The notes: generated by a model not told the origin, from the sequence alone. A stretch of DNA of 64,000 bases from CAUTNH01 sp963543845 (GCA_963543845.1 CAUUCL010000002.1:1-64000), one strand, 5' to 3'; numbered from the stretch's first letter, positions 35,801-45,593 are shown. A program made the numbers and translations.

Positions 35801-37365
35801 TCTTTTATATGTTTTACACTTTCAGGAATATCAACTTTTGTAAGAGCTTCACATTTTTCAAATGCTGACTCACCAATACTTTCAACATTTTTTAAATCTA
35901 ATTTTTCAAGTTTTAAATTATTTTTAAAAGCACTTGAGGGAATACTTGTAAGACTTTCAGGAAAAATTGCCTCTTTTAAACTTACACAATCCATAAAAGA
36001 TGAAAATCCAATATGATAAAGTTCAGATGCCTCTTGAAAGTCAAACTCTTTTAAACTTACACAAGATTTAAAAGCCATATCTCCGATTTTTTTAATTTTA
36101 GATAAATTATCAACAGATTCTAATTTTAAACAATTATAAAATGCAAAATCAGGAATTTCACTAATAAAATTATTAAGTGTTACTTTAGTAATTTTTGTAT
36201 AATTTTCAAAAGCACCACTTGCAAGTTTTTTAATTGGAAGTCCATTATAATAATCAGGAATTTCAACCTCACCAATATAATCTGCTTTTAAACTATTTAA
36301 AATATATCCATTCTTTTCATCATTAAGAGTATATGTAAATGCATCGGCTGGAGTTTTATCAAAGTATTTAGCATAAAATTTTAAATTATCATCTTTTAAT
36401 TTATACTTATCATCTACTAATTTATTATCAGATGTATAAACACCATCAAATGCCTTATTTTCATACTCTGGATAGTTTTTTCCTTTGTATTTAATATTTG
36501 TATCATACTCAGCTGTAAATGTTTTCTTGCTTCCATCTGGTAAGAATACCTCATAAACTAAAACATCATCTTCAAAAATTGGCTCAAGAGTCATATTTTG
36601 ATAAATGCCATTTTCTGTAATATCAAACACATTATTAGTTTCTATATTTTTATAACTTGTGATTCTTTTTCTTTTATCTAAAGGATACACGCTACCTATT
36701 GTATATACTCCACCCTCATCAAGATAAGGAAGTCCTTTTGGAAGAGTTAAATCCTCAAGTGTTAACTTTTTACCATAGGCTACATTTATATCATAGTAAA
36801 GTGGGTTGTTTGTGATATCTCTAGCGTATACTAGCCTTATACGGAATTTTTTAAGCTCAAGTTTTGCAACTAAAAATAAATCTTCTTCAACAGCCTTTGT
36901 AACATCATATCTTTCATTTGTTCCTTTTATATACCAGCCAAGAAAGTTATAATTTTCAAAACTTGGATTAGAAATTGATAACTTCTCGCCGTATTGGTGG
37001 TCTCTATGATTTATTACTTCACCATTAACCTCTGTTTTAACTTTAAATGTTTTTATCTCATATGTAGCATATAAATCAATATTTTGAGTTATCTTTACAC
37101 CAAATGTAAAATCATCGCCGTTAAACTTCCAGCTTTTTATATTGTAGCCTTTTTTTGCACCAATATATTTTTCATTTGGTCTTTCAATAACATCATCTTT
37201 GTTATATTCTGTCTTTTCAGTTTTTTCAACTCCACTGTCGTCTTGAAAGTGAAAAGTCACAGTGTACTTTTCTTTTAATTTATCATCTATATTTTTTTTC
37301 TTATTACATGAGTAAAGTGCAAATAAAAGTACAAAAATAGAAATTATTTTAATTATTTTTTTCAT
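32881..37365 (-). CDS. Cassette B: giant BspA-like leucine-rich-repeat lipoprotein
   Basis: A 1494-residue paralogue of the cassette A LRR lipoprotein, with signal peptide and lipobox LYSC (Cys20). Listeria-Bacteroides-type modules come first (TVTFHFQDDSG, YNFLGWYIKGTNERYD), then a long LRR_5 domain from about residue 360 with repeats such as IPDFAFYNCLKLESV and IGDMAFKSCVSLKEF. The end, CYNLSLYFEKDS then DQELDY, matches copy A. The frame is open 22 codons upstream, but that start would bury the signal peptide, so the ATG at 37365 is chosen, one base after the previous stop. It is the last gene of cassette B. Confidence 0.88.
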   Translation of the reverse strand: MKKIIKIISIFVLLFALYSCNKKKNIDDKLKEKYTVTFHFQDDSGVEKTEKTEYNKDDVIERPNEKYIGAKKGYNIKSWKFNGDDFTFGVKITQNIDLYATYEIKTFKVKTEVNGEVINHRDHQYGEKLSISNPSFENYNFLGWYIKGTNERYDVTKAVEEDLFLVAKLELKKFRIRLVYARDITNNPLYYDINVAYGKKLTLEDLTLPKGLPYLDEGGVYTIGSVYPLDKRKRITSYKNIETNNVFDITENGIYQNMTLEPIFEDDVLVYEVFLPDGSKKTFTAEYDTNIKYKGKNYPEYENKAFDGVYTSDNKLVDDKYKLKDDNLKFYAKYFDKTPADAFTYTLNDEKNGYILNSLKADYIGEVEIPDYYNGLPIKKLASGAFENYTKITKVTLNNFISEIPDFAFYNCLKLESVDNLSKIKKIGDMAFKSCVSLKEFDFQEASELYHIGFSSFMDCVSLKEAIFPESLTSIPSSAFKNNLKLEKLDLKNVESIGESAFEKCEALTKVDIPESVKHIKESAFLDCINIEELNLNNNLKTIGGFAFKNTKIKNNYHLPESLENLGEEIFPENKFISELNLPNLKELNFLSFHYFTNLEVINLGEVLAFKKTQIKRDNKNISEYHPDPYLPKLRKITVEHYAADDLGYYYGEPLLELEILKSISTNLERTFFKSVIMKKDIKVNLPNKEIRLRKSSFERIQLADDIERIFDSNFLYPFARDIYLGKNFKHQEEIEKILDVFTTDHRYNDASDFFNIEVSNENPVLKKYKGALYLKKGDYYMLCRMLDKNATTLDLIPGFKQVHKHFIKTFNSSNITKLVINEVIQDGTNNNLDAFKYLENLEEVVLNNNSGYYSKDYQNSNIIKHNDEILLVPAGLKSLSTFTINANQSYENDSFLYNKNIQNFTLSGASSNYEIESNYAVYKKKDGKKELARAFKSGSEFTIHSDVDRILKTAFIGKNSNYDVVNFGDNNSTDLKLGDDSILEFYNVKEFRFVSKDVKFKGVLKNTAESYTVNVFNAKVLNVRFTGNLTRFTGNVKEIGKSVFEDCKKLTTFNFSGVENVMETAFKGSGISKIEGASPDLKVGSEAFSYCLNLKELVVGVNYATNAFNGCENLEKLLVNGSFNFASFKYPKLRRVEIGENAKGYLEIYNDANKIENEVTELVVPKDYRKIENIAKIFPNLKRLTINSSDFSFGKGYGSNPYHNKLPGLEVLNVTENAGFHSNPDDEFQSAFYYFKNATINLHPNNTNHKVENGFVFRKERDGSTRYKDVIGYVGTSSVEELTFPERAEIIRFSNYNQYLKDVKKLIVNNVTTILEIEKLSNLEEVTLKTMYNEHGYYDYLKDIKRINFSKNFYDYRRFGETINKFDAKDIKIEKLTVDSQSSSYKAIDNVIYDSNDLIYYPKFKKDEIFKVPRNITQVGSYRGADFDNQFLKKIYIPKEVVRFERDVFKGCYNLSLYFEKDSMFLGENFTPEDMYKMNPHLLPVYTDQELDY

Positions 37366-37366
37366 A

Positions 37367-40339
37367 CTATCCCATCCTACTAACAAAAATGTCAATCCAC
37401 ATACCATCAAAGATCGGCTCAGTTGGTTCAACTAATTCTTGGGCTCCATTATTAAATTTAATTTGCTTAAACGTAAACTCCCAAAAATCATTATAATCAC
37501 CCGATTGTTCTCTTAAATGCCATGCAACATATTTAACAATACTATCTTTATCATAATCTTTAAAAAGGGTTCCTTTTTTAAAATATTTGATATTAGTATT
37601 ATTCCATTCATAATCTTTTTCATAATAGAAGTTAAGATGAGTAAACATCGCTTCACTATTATGTCTTGTTCTAAATCTAAAAGTAATGTATTCTGCATCT
37701 TCAACATTTTCTATTTTTTGAGCCTTGTATTTAAATACATAATCATCATCTTGTAACTTGTAAGCAATCTCTTCATCTCTTGGTAAATAATGATCACTAT
37801 TAATTAAATTATATCCAATGTTTTTAAGCTCTGCTAAAACACCCATTTGTAAAACATCTTTAGGTACATACGATGTTAAAGTTGTCTTTTCAAATATTTT
37901 CTCATCAGTTTTATGATCAAAAACTTCATACCTAATTTCTTTTTGGTGCAATTCAACTCTTAAATATATTGGGAAGTAAAATGTATCTTTAATTAGTCTA
38001 TATTCAAGTTTATTAAAACTATCATTTTCGCTTAAAATATTTGAAAAATTATACTTACCTGATATCGCTGATACTTTATAAATTCTTCCCTCATGTGTAA
38101 AATATGGAAATGAAAAATTTTTAATGTATTCATCCTTACCATATTTAATAGCATCTTTTATTTTAGGGAAAAAGTTAAAATCTTTAATAACAGATGTATT
38201 ATATAATTGCATTTTAGAATATCCATCAATTACATTAACAGATATTAGGGATTTTAACTTATCCTTAACATCTAATGTAATAACACTTCCAGAATTTGCA
38301 AAAACGTAATTTTTTCTTTCAATATATCTTTCTTTTAATTTTTCCGATATTTCATTATTTTTATTATAGTCAAGGAATTTTTCTAAAATATTATCATATT
38401 CTAAAAATCCTCCCTTATTATCAAGTGTCACATCAAATGGAATATTTAAGTTCGCCTTTTTTAAAATTTCCTTATTTAGATTTTTGAAAAAATCAGGAAA
38501 GTTTATTTGAAAGTATGAATACTGGTATTTAAAATAAATCACTTGGTTTTGCGATAATTCCTTAGCCTTTAAATTTCTTTCAAGAGGAATTGTGAAAGTA
38601 TTATTTAAATACATTCCTAAAAATTCATTATCTTGATTAAACTCATCAATTAAATCAAGTTTTTCTTTTTTGATTTTGCTAAAAAAGTCATAAACATTTT
38701 CCTCATCTTTTACGCTATAAGTTAACTCATAATAATTTTTATCAATACTTTTTGTTGGCTTATAACTTTCATGCGGAAGATTTAATGTTAAAGTAACTTT
38801 TCTTTTAATAATTGGAGTTGCAATAACATCACCAAGTAGGGTATAAAATTTATTATTTTTTATATCATCGTATGTTATCTCTTTTCCATCATTTAATATT
38901 TTCCAACCTACAAAATATTCTTTGTCAGGGTTTATATATTTATTATTAAAATATGCAGCAGCTAAATCAAGCGGCATATTTTCGATAAGCCCTGTATCAA
39001 ATTTAAGTTTGTCAATTACTTCGTTTTCAGAAGTTTTAAATAAAATACTTGCTTTTTTTCTTTCAAGTTTAGGATAAATATTTATAACTTTATACTCTTT
39101 ATCTCCAATAATTTCTTTTTTAACTTTTCCTTCTGGATGATAAACCTCTTTGTTAAACTCATATGTTGAAAGTAGATCAGTTTTATCTGTTAGAAAGTGA
39201 GTTATCTCATAAAAGTTATCACTTTCAACAAATACTTTATTACCCTTATCATCTAAAAAATCATGACCGTTTAAATCTTTAAAGTAATATCCATTATTAG
39301 GTGTTTTTATTTTATTTCTAATTCTTGAAAGAATCTCAGATGGAATTATTTCTCCAAGCTTTGTTTTTATTTCATAAATTTTATTACTTGCTTCATTGTG
39401 GAATCTAATAATTGTATCAAAATCATTATTTAAAATATTATCGACATAAAGAACATTTCTTTTATTTTTAGATAAAAATAAATCATGAAGTTCACTGTCA
39501 GTAATTTTTTCATTACGATCTTTTTCATAAAATAAATTTTGATACTTAAATGTAGGTACTCCCATATCATCTAATACATTTTTAATACTTTGATTTAAAA
39601 TATTTAAAAAAGCTTGCATGCTAGTAATATTATCTTTTGCTTTTAACTCTTCAGTTTCACTAAGTAGTGATGTTTTACTATTTTGATAAATTAGCTTATT
39701 ATTTTCATCATATAAAAACACGAACTTAGAAAAATCTAAATCAAATTTAAGGTCTTTAAAATTAGCAGGAGTAACACTAAATGGTGATTTTCTCTTGCTA
39801 TCAAAACTAATTTTTAAATAAATATCTGAAAGAACACCATTTAAATAATCTTCTAAATTTATTTTCTCAAGATAGATAGGATTATCGTTTTCATCTTTTT
39901 TGAAAAAAGCAAATTTAAAATCTTTTTGATCTGATCTATTCGCAATTAAAAGCTCTTTTAAATCTTTTACAGTAATTTCTTTTTTAAACTTAGATGGTGA
40001 GTAAACTATCTTATTATCAAGAAGTTTTAACTCACTGTTATTAGCAGTTTTTATATACTCGTGAATTTTTTTAATCGCAATTGGTTTTACAATATTAGTT
40101 CTTATAATATATAGCATTAAAGTAATAAATAAAATTAAAACCGCAATTATAGAAAATAGTATTGCAAACCATTTTAATTTTCTTCTTGTTGATATTCTTT
40201 TAATATCATCTAATGAATAATCTTCTTTTAATGCAAGTTGATTTCCTATCTCGTCTTCTTTTTCAAGTTCAATATCAACTGCATCAAAGTCAATCTCATC
40301 AATTTCATCAGTTAAATTGTCATTATCATATAAATTCAT
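37367..40339 (-). CDS. Cassette B: large single-pass membrane protein 2 (990 aa)
   Basis: Paralogue of the protein encoded at 16705-19689. An acidic N-terminus with LALKEDYSLDDIKRISTRRK leads to one membrane helix (about 55-79), then about 910 extracellular residues. Shared blocks include SELKLLDNKIVYSPSKFK, QKDFKFAFFKKDEN, EYFVGWKILNDGKEITY, LTLNLPHESYKP and FPYFTHEGRIYKVSAIS. The C-terminus (FDGMWIDIFVSRMG) is unrelated to that of copy A. A GTG at 40348 opens the frame, but GGTGAT four bases before the ATG at 40339 marks the start. Function is unknown. Confidence 0.8.
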   Translation of the reverse strand: MNLYDNDNLTDEIDEIDFDAVDIELEKEDEIGNQLALKEDYSLDDIKRISTRRKLKWFAILFSIIAVLILFITLMLYIIRTNIVKPIAIKKIHEYIKTANNSELKLLDNKIVYSPSKFKKEITVKDLKELLIANRSDQKDFKFAFFKKDENDNPIYLEKINLEDYLNGVLSDIYLKISFDSKRKSPFSVTPANFKDLKFDLDFSKFVFLYDENNKLIYQNSKTSLLSETEELKAKDNITSMQAFLNILNQSIKNVLDDMGVPTFKYQNLFYEKDRNEKITDSELHDLFLSKNKRNVLYVDNILNNDFDTIIRFHNEASNKIYEIKTKLGEIIPSEILSRIRNKIKTPNNGYYFKDLNGHDFLDDKGNKVFVESDNFYEITHFLTDKTDLLSTYEFNKEVYHPEGKVKKEIIGDKEYKVINIYPKLERKKASILFKTSENEVIDKLKFDTGLIENMPLDLAAAYFNNKYINPDKEYFVGWKILNDGKEITYDDIKNNKFYTLLGDVIATPIIKRKVTLTLNLPHESYKPTKSIDKNYYELTYSVKDEENVYDFFSKIKKEKLDLIDEFNQDNEFLGMYLNNTFTIPLERNLKAKELSQNQVIYFKYQYSYFQINFPDFFKNLNKEILKKANLNIPFDVTLDNKGGFLEYDNILEKFLDYNKNNEISEKLKERYIERKNYVFANSGSVITLDVKDKLKSLISVNVIDGYSKMQLYNTSVIKDFNFFPKIKDAIKYGKDEYIKNFSFPYFTHEGRIYKVSAISGKYNFSNILSENDSFNKLEYRLIKDTFYFPIYLRVELHQKEIRYEVFDHKTDEKIFEKTTLTSYVPKDVLQMGVLAELKNIGYNLINSDHYLPRDEEIAYKLQDDDYVFKYKAQKIENVEDAEYITFRFRTRHNSEAMFTHLNFYYEKDYEWNNTNIKYFKKGTLFKDYDKDSIVKYVAWHLREQSGDYNDFWEFTFKQIKFNNGAQELVEPTEPIFDGMWIDIFVSRMG

Positions 40340-40351
40340 AACTATCACCTA

Positions 40352-43300
40352 TTAATAACCAATAACTGGTATAAAGCGAATATTCTTATTATTGTATGTT
40401 CCACCTAATCCAGCAAATGATGGTTTCATGTATAAATCATATAACTCGTCAGTTGTTAGCTCCTCTTTATCAAATACATACTTTTTAACAATCCATTTTT
40501 TAATCTTATATGAATGTGAGTTATTATAATTATCAATTTTCTCTTTTAATTTAGCAAAGAATTCACTTTGTCTGATTGTTCTTTCAATTAAAACATCACC
40601 AGAAAAATAAAAACTCTCAAAACTCGGATTATACTCGCTATCAAAAGATAAACTAACATCAGCTAAAGTATAATAATAAATTATTTTAGTCTCTGGATTA
40701 AGATAATCTGGATAATTTCCGATTGTCTTTCTAATTTCAAATCTCTCAGGATCAGATATTTCATTATCTCTTATATCTTGATATTGCTTAAGACTGTCAA
40801 TATTTTCCCCAAGTGGTAAGTTCTTTATTTTTTCAGGGAAAGTGTATTTTCTCATTCGCAAAGGACTTCCCTCGGGTTTAGATTCATCAATAAATATCTT
40901 AGTTATTTCAACAACTCCGATTTTTCTTTTTCTAGTTTGAGGATTAGCCAAAAATTTTTTAGAATCATTTTCATATGTTATTATGCTATTTAAATTATCA
41001 CCTTTGAAAAAATTATAACGATCATATTTACCCGTAATAGGGTTGTGTAAAGAATATTCATAATTATATATTTCCTCATTTCCAATCGAATCATAATTTA
41101 AAGTTAGTTTTTGATCCTTATAAACATCAATTGTTGTTTGAGTCCATTGACCGTTTATCTTAATTCCAGATATTTGAAGTTTTATCTTATATGGCCTAAA
41201 ATTTATATTAAGCGATATTTTTTTATCTGATAGTTTAATAGTGTCAAAATCTGGTGTTCTTTTTTCATAGATATAATCAGGATATTTTGCTTTCATAATA
41301 CCTATTTGCTCATCTAAAATTTCTTTATAAGTTGTAGTATTTTTATAGTAGAATTTTGTTATTTCATCAGAATTCTCACTTGAAAGAGCATCTTTATCAT
41401 TATCATAAAAAAATCGTTTAAATGTGACTGTGACTGGAACTTTTTTATATCTTATCTCTATTTTATTTGCAAGTTTTTCTAAATCAGCAAATGTTATAGT
41501 ATCATCTAGTTTTCTACCATCTGTTAAAAATAATCCCTCAAGGGTATTTTCATTTGTATGATAGTTATCAATTTCCTCTATTTTGGCGATATTTTTATTT
41601 ATCTCATCCATTTTAGATTCGATTGTTTCATCATCTTTACCCTTTATAGAATCTAGTTTTAGATCTTCTAAATTTAAAAGAGAAAAATCAACTTTAATAT
41701 ATTTTTTATATCTTGGGTATAAATATACTCTATGATTTTCAAAGTCATGTTTTGCTATATCAAATTGCATGTTATTTTTTACCACATCATGGTCTTTATT
41801 TATCCAGTTTATAAAGTATTTATCCTCATGCTCGCTTTTATAATTTTCAAGCTCATATACCCACTCATACATTCCAAGTGAATTTTTACTTACCTGAGCA
41901 ATTGTTTTTTCTTTACCATCAAGATTATAATCTTTTTCATTTTTAAAAATATCCTCATAACTCATATAGTAAATATCCATTGCTCTTCTTCTAAATCTTG
42001 GAATTAAATCATAAGATGCAAAAGGGCGATTTGGAACAGTTTTAGTTATATCAAATTTATCTCCTCTACTAATTCCTGATTCAGGGTAGTCTTGCTTATA
42101 AAACCAGCCATCAAAAAAGTAGTAGTTTTTAGCCTTATCTCTGTCTTCATCATTAAACTTATTAGTTGTGTTATCTATTTTCATTGTCGGATAAATCAAG
42201 GCTTTTTCTAGCTTATCAAGATACTCTTGATCTTCAATTACTTCATTTTGTTTTGCAAATAATGTATTTTGAATATCATTTGAAAATAAGAATCTATATC
42301 TAACTGTAATTCCTTCGGTAAATTTATTATTTGAATAAAGAACTATTTCTTTAATTTTTTTATCGTTTTTAATTTTTAAAAGTTCTTTTTTATCAAAGCT
42401 TTTACTTCTTTCCTCATCAAAAAACCAATCCTTAGCATCTTTTTTTAATGGATCGTTTTCACCTGAGAATTGATCAAATAAGTTATTATTTCTTAAAACC
42501 TCTTCAAAAAATCCTGTATGTGCACCAGGATATTTTTGATAGTCTTTCCATGATACTAGACTATCTCCTTTTGGTGTTTTTAAATTTATAACATTTTTAA
42601 AATCAAAATTTAAGCCAGCATAGATATATTTTCTGATTGTCTTGAATTGAATATATACTAAATAATTATCTAGATTTGCTCTTTTTTCATAAATTTTAGC
42701 TAAATCAATATTTTCAAGTTTTTCAAGTTTTTTACCTTTTTCATCTTTTTTCTTATAGTAAGTAAACGAAAGTGTCGATGCACTATCATAGTAGTCTCTT
42801 AAATCAAGATTTCCTTTAAAATTATAAGGAGAAACTGTCAGGTTATTATTTACAGGCTCTAGCGCTTCTTCTGATTTTGGTTTTAAATCAAAACTGTTTT
42901 TCTCAAGTTCGGTATAAGTTGTTAAACCTTTGTATAAAATAATTCCAATAACAACTGCAATAATTGCACTTATAATAAGAACAATTAGTGTAATTAAACT
43001 ACGACGATTAGTTTTAGTTTTTTCAAGCTCTGCATAAAGCATTAAATCTTGCTTTTGAGGCTCATATAAAATTAAATCTTTTTGAGCGTTTTCCTTATCT
43101 AATTCATCATCTAAATTAGAATCATAATCTCCATAGTTTGCAATATCAGATACATACTCTTCTTTTATTTTAGTTTTTTCAATATCGTCATCATCAAAAC
43201 TAGCTATCTCACTTTCAACAGCTCCGCTTTCTTCTTCTTTTTCTTTTTTAGAAGATTGTTTTTTGCTAGATTCTTTTGAGATGTTTTTTACAACATCTTC

Positions 43301-44446
43301 AAAGCTTACCTCAGGCTTAATTGGAGTTTTTGAAACTTCCTCGAATTCAACTTTTTCAAAAGGAACTCTTTCAAGCTCAATTTCAAATTGCTCTTCCATT
43401 TTTTCAAGCTCAATTTGTTTAGCTTTACTTTCTTTTTCAAGTTCTAATTGCTCCATTTTAGCTTTTTCAAGCTCTTCACCGTGCTTTTTACTTAAATCTT
43501 TTTGATTTTTTAAAAGCTCTTCCTGAATTTTTGCTTGCTCAACAATAATTCTTTCATAAATTGTTTCCTCATCACTAATTGGAATACTCATCTCATAAAC
43601 TCTATCATTTTCAGGACAAGTATAACCATTTCTTGTTGAGTATGCACGTTGCAGGATATACTCAATCATCTCTTTTTTATTTAGCTCGCCAGATGTTTCA
43701 AGTCCATTATCTTTAGCAAATTGTCTGATATCTTTAACAGCCATAGTGGAGATATTTTTCATAAGCTCAGTTGTATCAACACCCATTGCTTTTAACTTTT
43801 CGATAACATATGCTCCAATTGTGGATTTATTTATTTTATTTGGAATTGAAATTCCATATTTTTGTCCAATTCTTTCAACTTGCTCCTTAGTTGCTGAGTT
43901 ATAAATAACAGGACGAAACTTATCAATTAAAAGACCGTCAATAACATTTTTGTTATCAACAAAAAACGGATCAAAACTTTTTAGTATATCCTTAATTTTT
44001 ATCTCTTTATCTAAAATATCCTTATTCTCAATTGTAATTGGAATAAGTTCTTCTAATACTTTACTGTATGTTGCTTTTTCACTATTTAACCAAAGAAGTA
44101 AATTTCTATAAAACTTAGTTGCAAATACTCTGTTTAACTCTTTTGATTTAAAATACTCAAAATAAAAGCTCATTTGCTCTTCTGAAAATGTATTAAACCA
44201 AAGAAGTCTATAATTTAACTTTTGGTCAAGAGTTAAACACTCAGATCTAGTCTTAACTATACTAGGTCTTAGGGTTGCACGCATTGCGTCCATTCTTACT
44301 TTTCTTGGTATTTTTACATCATGCTTTAAAAATATATCTACTATCACCTGATAGGTAGTATTGCTAAGAGATCTTATAATTTCATCAAGCTCATAACTTC
44401 TGCCATCATACGATAGCTCTTGTTGGTTTATTTTAATATCTGCCAT
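40352..44446 (-). CDS. Cassette B: membrane protein 1 with a long cytoplasmic domain (1364 aa)
   Basis: The last 900 residues are paralogous to the 943-residue cassette A protein: the box DLILYEPQKQDLMLYAELEK, a membrane helix at about 483-505, then an extracellular region with LTVSPYNFKGNLDLRDYY and YFFDGWFYKQD. The first 450 residues are absent from copy A and should be cytoplasmic. They comprise a helical region (1-180), two SAP/Rho-N-like helix-loop-helix motifs (about 184-219 and 234-265; MAVKDIRQFAKDNGLETSG), a coiled coil (about 297-365, Lys/Glu-rich) and an acidic linker. SAP-like motifs often bind nucleic acid, so a link from the surface to the nucleoid is conceivable. GGTGAT precedes the ATG by three bases. 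Confidence 0.8.
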   Translation of the reverse strand: MADIKINQQELSYDGRSYELDEIIRSLSNTTYQVIVDIFLKHDVKIPRKVRMDAMRATLRPSIVKTRSECLTLDQKLNYRLLWFNTFSEEQMSFYFEYFKSKELNRVFATKFYRNLLLWLNSEKATYSKVLEELIPITIENKDILDKEIKIKDILKSFDPFFVDNKNVIDGLLIDKFRPVIYNSATKEQVERIGQKYGISIPNKINKSTIGAYVIEKLKAMGVDTTELMKNISTMAVKDIRQFAKDNGLETSGELNKKEMIEYILQRAYSTRNGYTCPENDRVYEMSIPISDEETIYERIIVEQAKIQEELLKNQKDLSKKHGEELEKAKMEQLELEKESKAKQIELEKMEEQFEIELERVPFEKVEFEEVSKTPIKPEVSFEDVVKNISKESSKKQSSKKEKEEESGAVESEIASFDDDDIEKTKIKEEYVSDIANYGDYDSNLDDELDKENAQKDLILYEPQKQDLMLYAELEKTKTNRRSLITLIVLIISAIIAVVIGIILYKGLTTYTELEKNSFDLKPKSEEALEPVNNNLTVSPYNFKGNLDLRDYYDSASTLSFTYYKKKDEKGKKLEKLENIDLAKIYEKRANLDNYLVYIQFKTIRKYIYAGLNFDFKNVINLKTPKGDSLVSWKDYQKYPGAHTGFFEEVLRNNNLFDQFSGENDPLKKDAKDWFFDEERSKSFDKKELLKIKNDKKIKEIVLYSNNKFTEGITVRYRFLFSNDIQNTLFAKQNEVIEDQEYLDKLEKALIYPTMKIDNTTNKFNDEDRDKAKNYYFFDGWFYKQDYPESGISRGDKFDITKTVPNRPFASYDLIPRFRRRAMDIYYMSYEDIFKNEKDYNLDGKEKTIAQVSKNSLGMYEWVYELENYKSEHEDKYFINWINKDHDVVKNNMQFDIAKHDFENHRVYLYPRYKKYIKVDFSLLNLEDLKLDSIKGKDDETIESKMDEINKNIAKIEEIDNYHTNENTLEGLFLTDGRKLDDTITFADLEKLANKIEIRYKKVPVTVTFKRFFYDNDKDALSSENSDEITKFYYKNTTTYKEILDEQIGIMKAKYPDYIYEKRTPDFDTIKLSDKKISLNINFRPYKIKLQISGIKINGQWTQTTIDVYKDQKLTLNYDSIGNEEIYNYEYSLHNPITGKYDRYNFFKGDNLNSIITYENDSKKFLANPQTRKRKIGVVEITKIFIDESKPEGSPLRMRKYTFPEKIKNLPLGENIDSLKQYQDIRDNEISDPERFEIRKTIGNYPDYLNPETKIIYYYTLADVSLSFDSEYNPSFESFYFSGDVLIERTIRQSEFFAKLKEKIDNYNNSHSYKIKKWIVKKYVFDKEELTTDELYDLYMKPSFAGLGGTYNNKNIRFIPVIGY

Positions 44447-44457
44447 ATTATCACCTT

Positions 44458-45552
44458 TTATAATTCTTCAATAACAAATTCAAGGCTAATATCAGTTTTT
44501 TTAACTGTTGAAAAACTCCAAAATCCATCTTTTAATTTTAAAGGTTCAACTATTTGATCGCCTTTTTCATTTTTATACTTCATTCTAAAACTCATCTCAT
44601 ATCTCTTAGTTTTAGAATTGTTAAACTCATCAAGATATGTAAGTTTAAATATTAACTTATCGGATTTATTTTCAATTTCAAGATTTGGATATTTATCTTT
44701 TGAAAATACCCTTTCAAAGTCAAATGTAAATGAGTATTCCTTGTTTATTATCTCTTTTAAAACTGTATTAAATGCGTATGCATCATTGTTTTCAGATTGA
44801 TACTCAACTGAGCTATCACTTATTTTAAATCCATCTGTAAAGTTTAAATCAGATGCTTTAAAAAATACTCCGCTAGAAATTTCCTTAATATACTCATAAA
44901 GCTTTTCTGCTGTCTTTCTCCAATCTGCAAGACTTAGTTTAACATCTTGGAAATTAGCAGTTTTTTTAAGTGATATTTCATGATTTTGGCTAACTTGAAA
45001 TTTATATTTATTTTCAGCAACCTTAGTAATATCTGCGTTTGTTGCCATTACATCATATAAATATTTAGGGTCAGTATTATATAACTCAAATTCACAATAA
45101 TCATCAACTTTTACCTCAGCATCACTTAAAAGTCTTAAGTATTTTCTATCTTTTGAATTGATGCTTATTTGATATTTTTTCTTTTCGAAAATCGGAAAAA
45201 TTGTAGTATCGTTTTTCATAGTTAAACTTAACTTATTATCTACAACATCCTGAACCCGCTCTTCTCCATTTACAAGAAGTGATTTTAAAATCGTTTTTTC
45301 ATCTTGTTTAATTCCTATAATTAACTTTTTTAAATACTCTATTTTATTTAAATCTGCAACGGGAGTAACTAATTCTAATCTGTCATCTCTAATATCTAGA
45401 CTGTACGTGTTTTTGCTTTTTGATATTTTAGCCTCATCTTCTGTTTGCAGTTTTAAATTTTCACCTGTATAAGCTTTTTTACACCCAACAAATACAAAGG
45501 AAAATAGTATAAATAAAGCTGCGAAGATTATTTGTCCTTTTTTTAATTTCAT
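44458..45552 (-). CDS. Cassette B: first-gene lipoprotein (364 aa)
   Basis: A predicted lipoprotein with lipobox FVGC (Cys24), paralogous to the 376-residue lipoprotein of cassette A. Shared blocks include LQTEDEAKISKSKNTYSL against LRTENEVINEKSKNKYSL, RLELVTPVADLNKIEY against RIRLITPVDDLTKLDY, and the QNHEISLKK/KDHEISIKK motif. No known family is recognised. It is the first gene of cassette B. AAGGAGG precedes the ATG, and the promoter upstream contains a G10 tract, so this and the three downstream genes are probably switched together. Confidence 0.82.
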   Translation of the reverse strand: MKLKKGQIIFAALFILFSFVFVGCKKAYTGENLKLQTEDEAKISKSKNTYSLDIRDDRLELVTPVADLNKIEYLKKLIIGIKQDEKTILKSLLVNGEERVQDVVDNKLSLTMKNDTTIFPIFEKKKYQISINSKDRKYLRLLSDAEVKVDDYCEFELYNTDPKYLYDVMATNADITKVAENKYKFQVSQNHEISLKKTANFQDVKLSLADWRKTAEKLYEYIKEISSGVFFKASDLNFTDGFKISDSSVEYQSENNDAYAFNTVLKEIINKEYSFTFDFERVFSKDKYPNLEIENKSDKLIFKLTYLDEFNNSKTKRYEMSFRMKYKNEKGDQIVEPLKLKDGFWSFSTVKKTDISLEFVIEEL

Positions 45553-45593
45553 ATTAGCCTCCTTATTTGTTAAATACTCTTTAACAACATAAT

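Noticed and set aside
32881..37431. LRR gene starting at 37431
   Set aside because: The 22 extra residues precede the signal peptide and overlap the previous gene; the ATG at 37365 gives a normal lipoprotein N-terminus.
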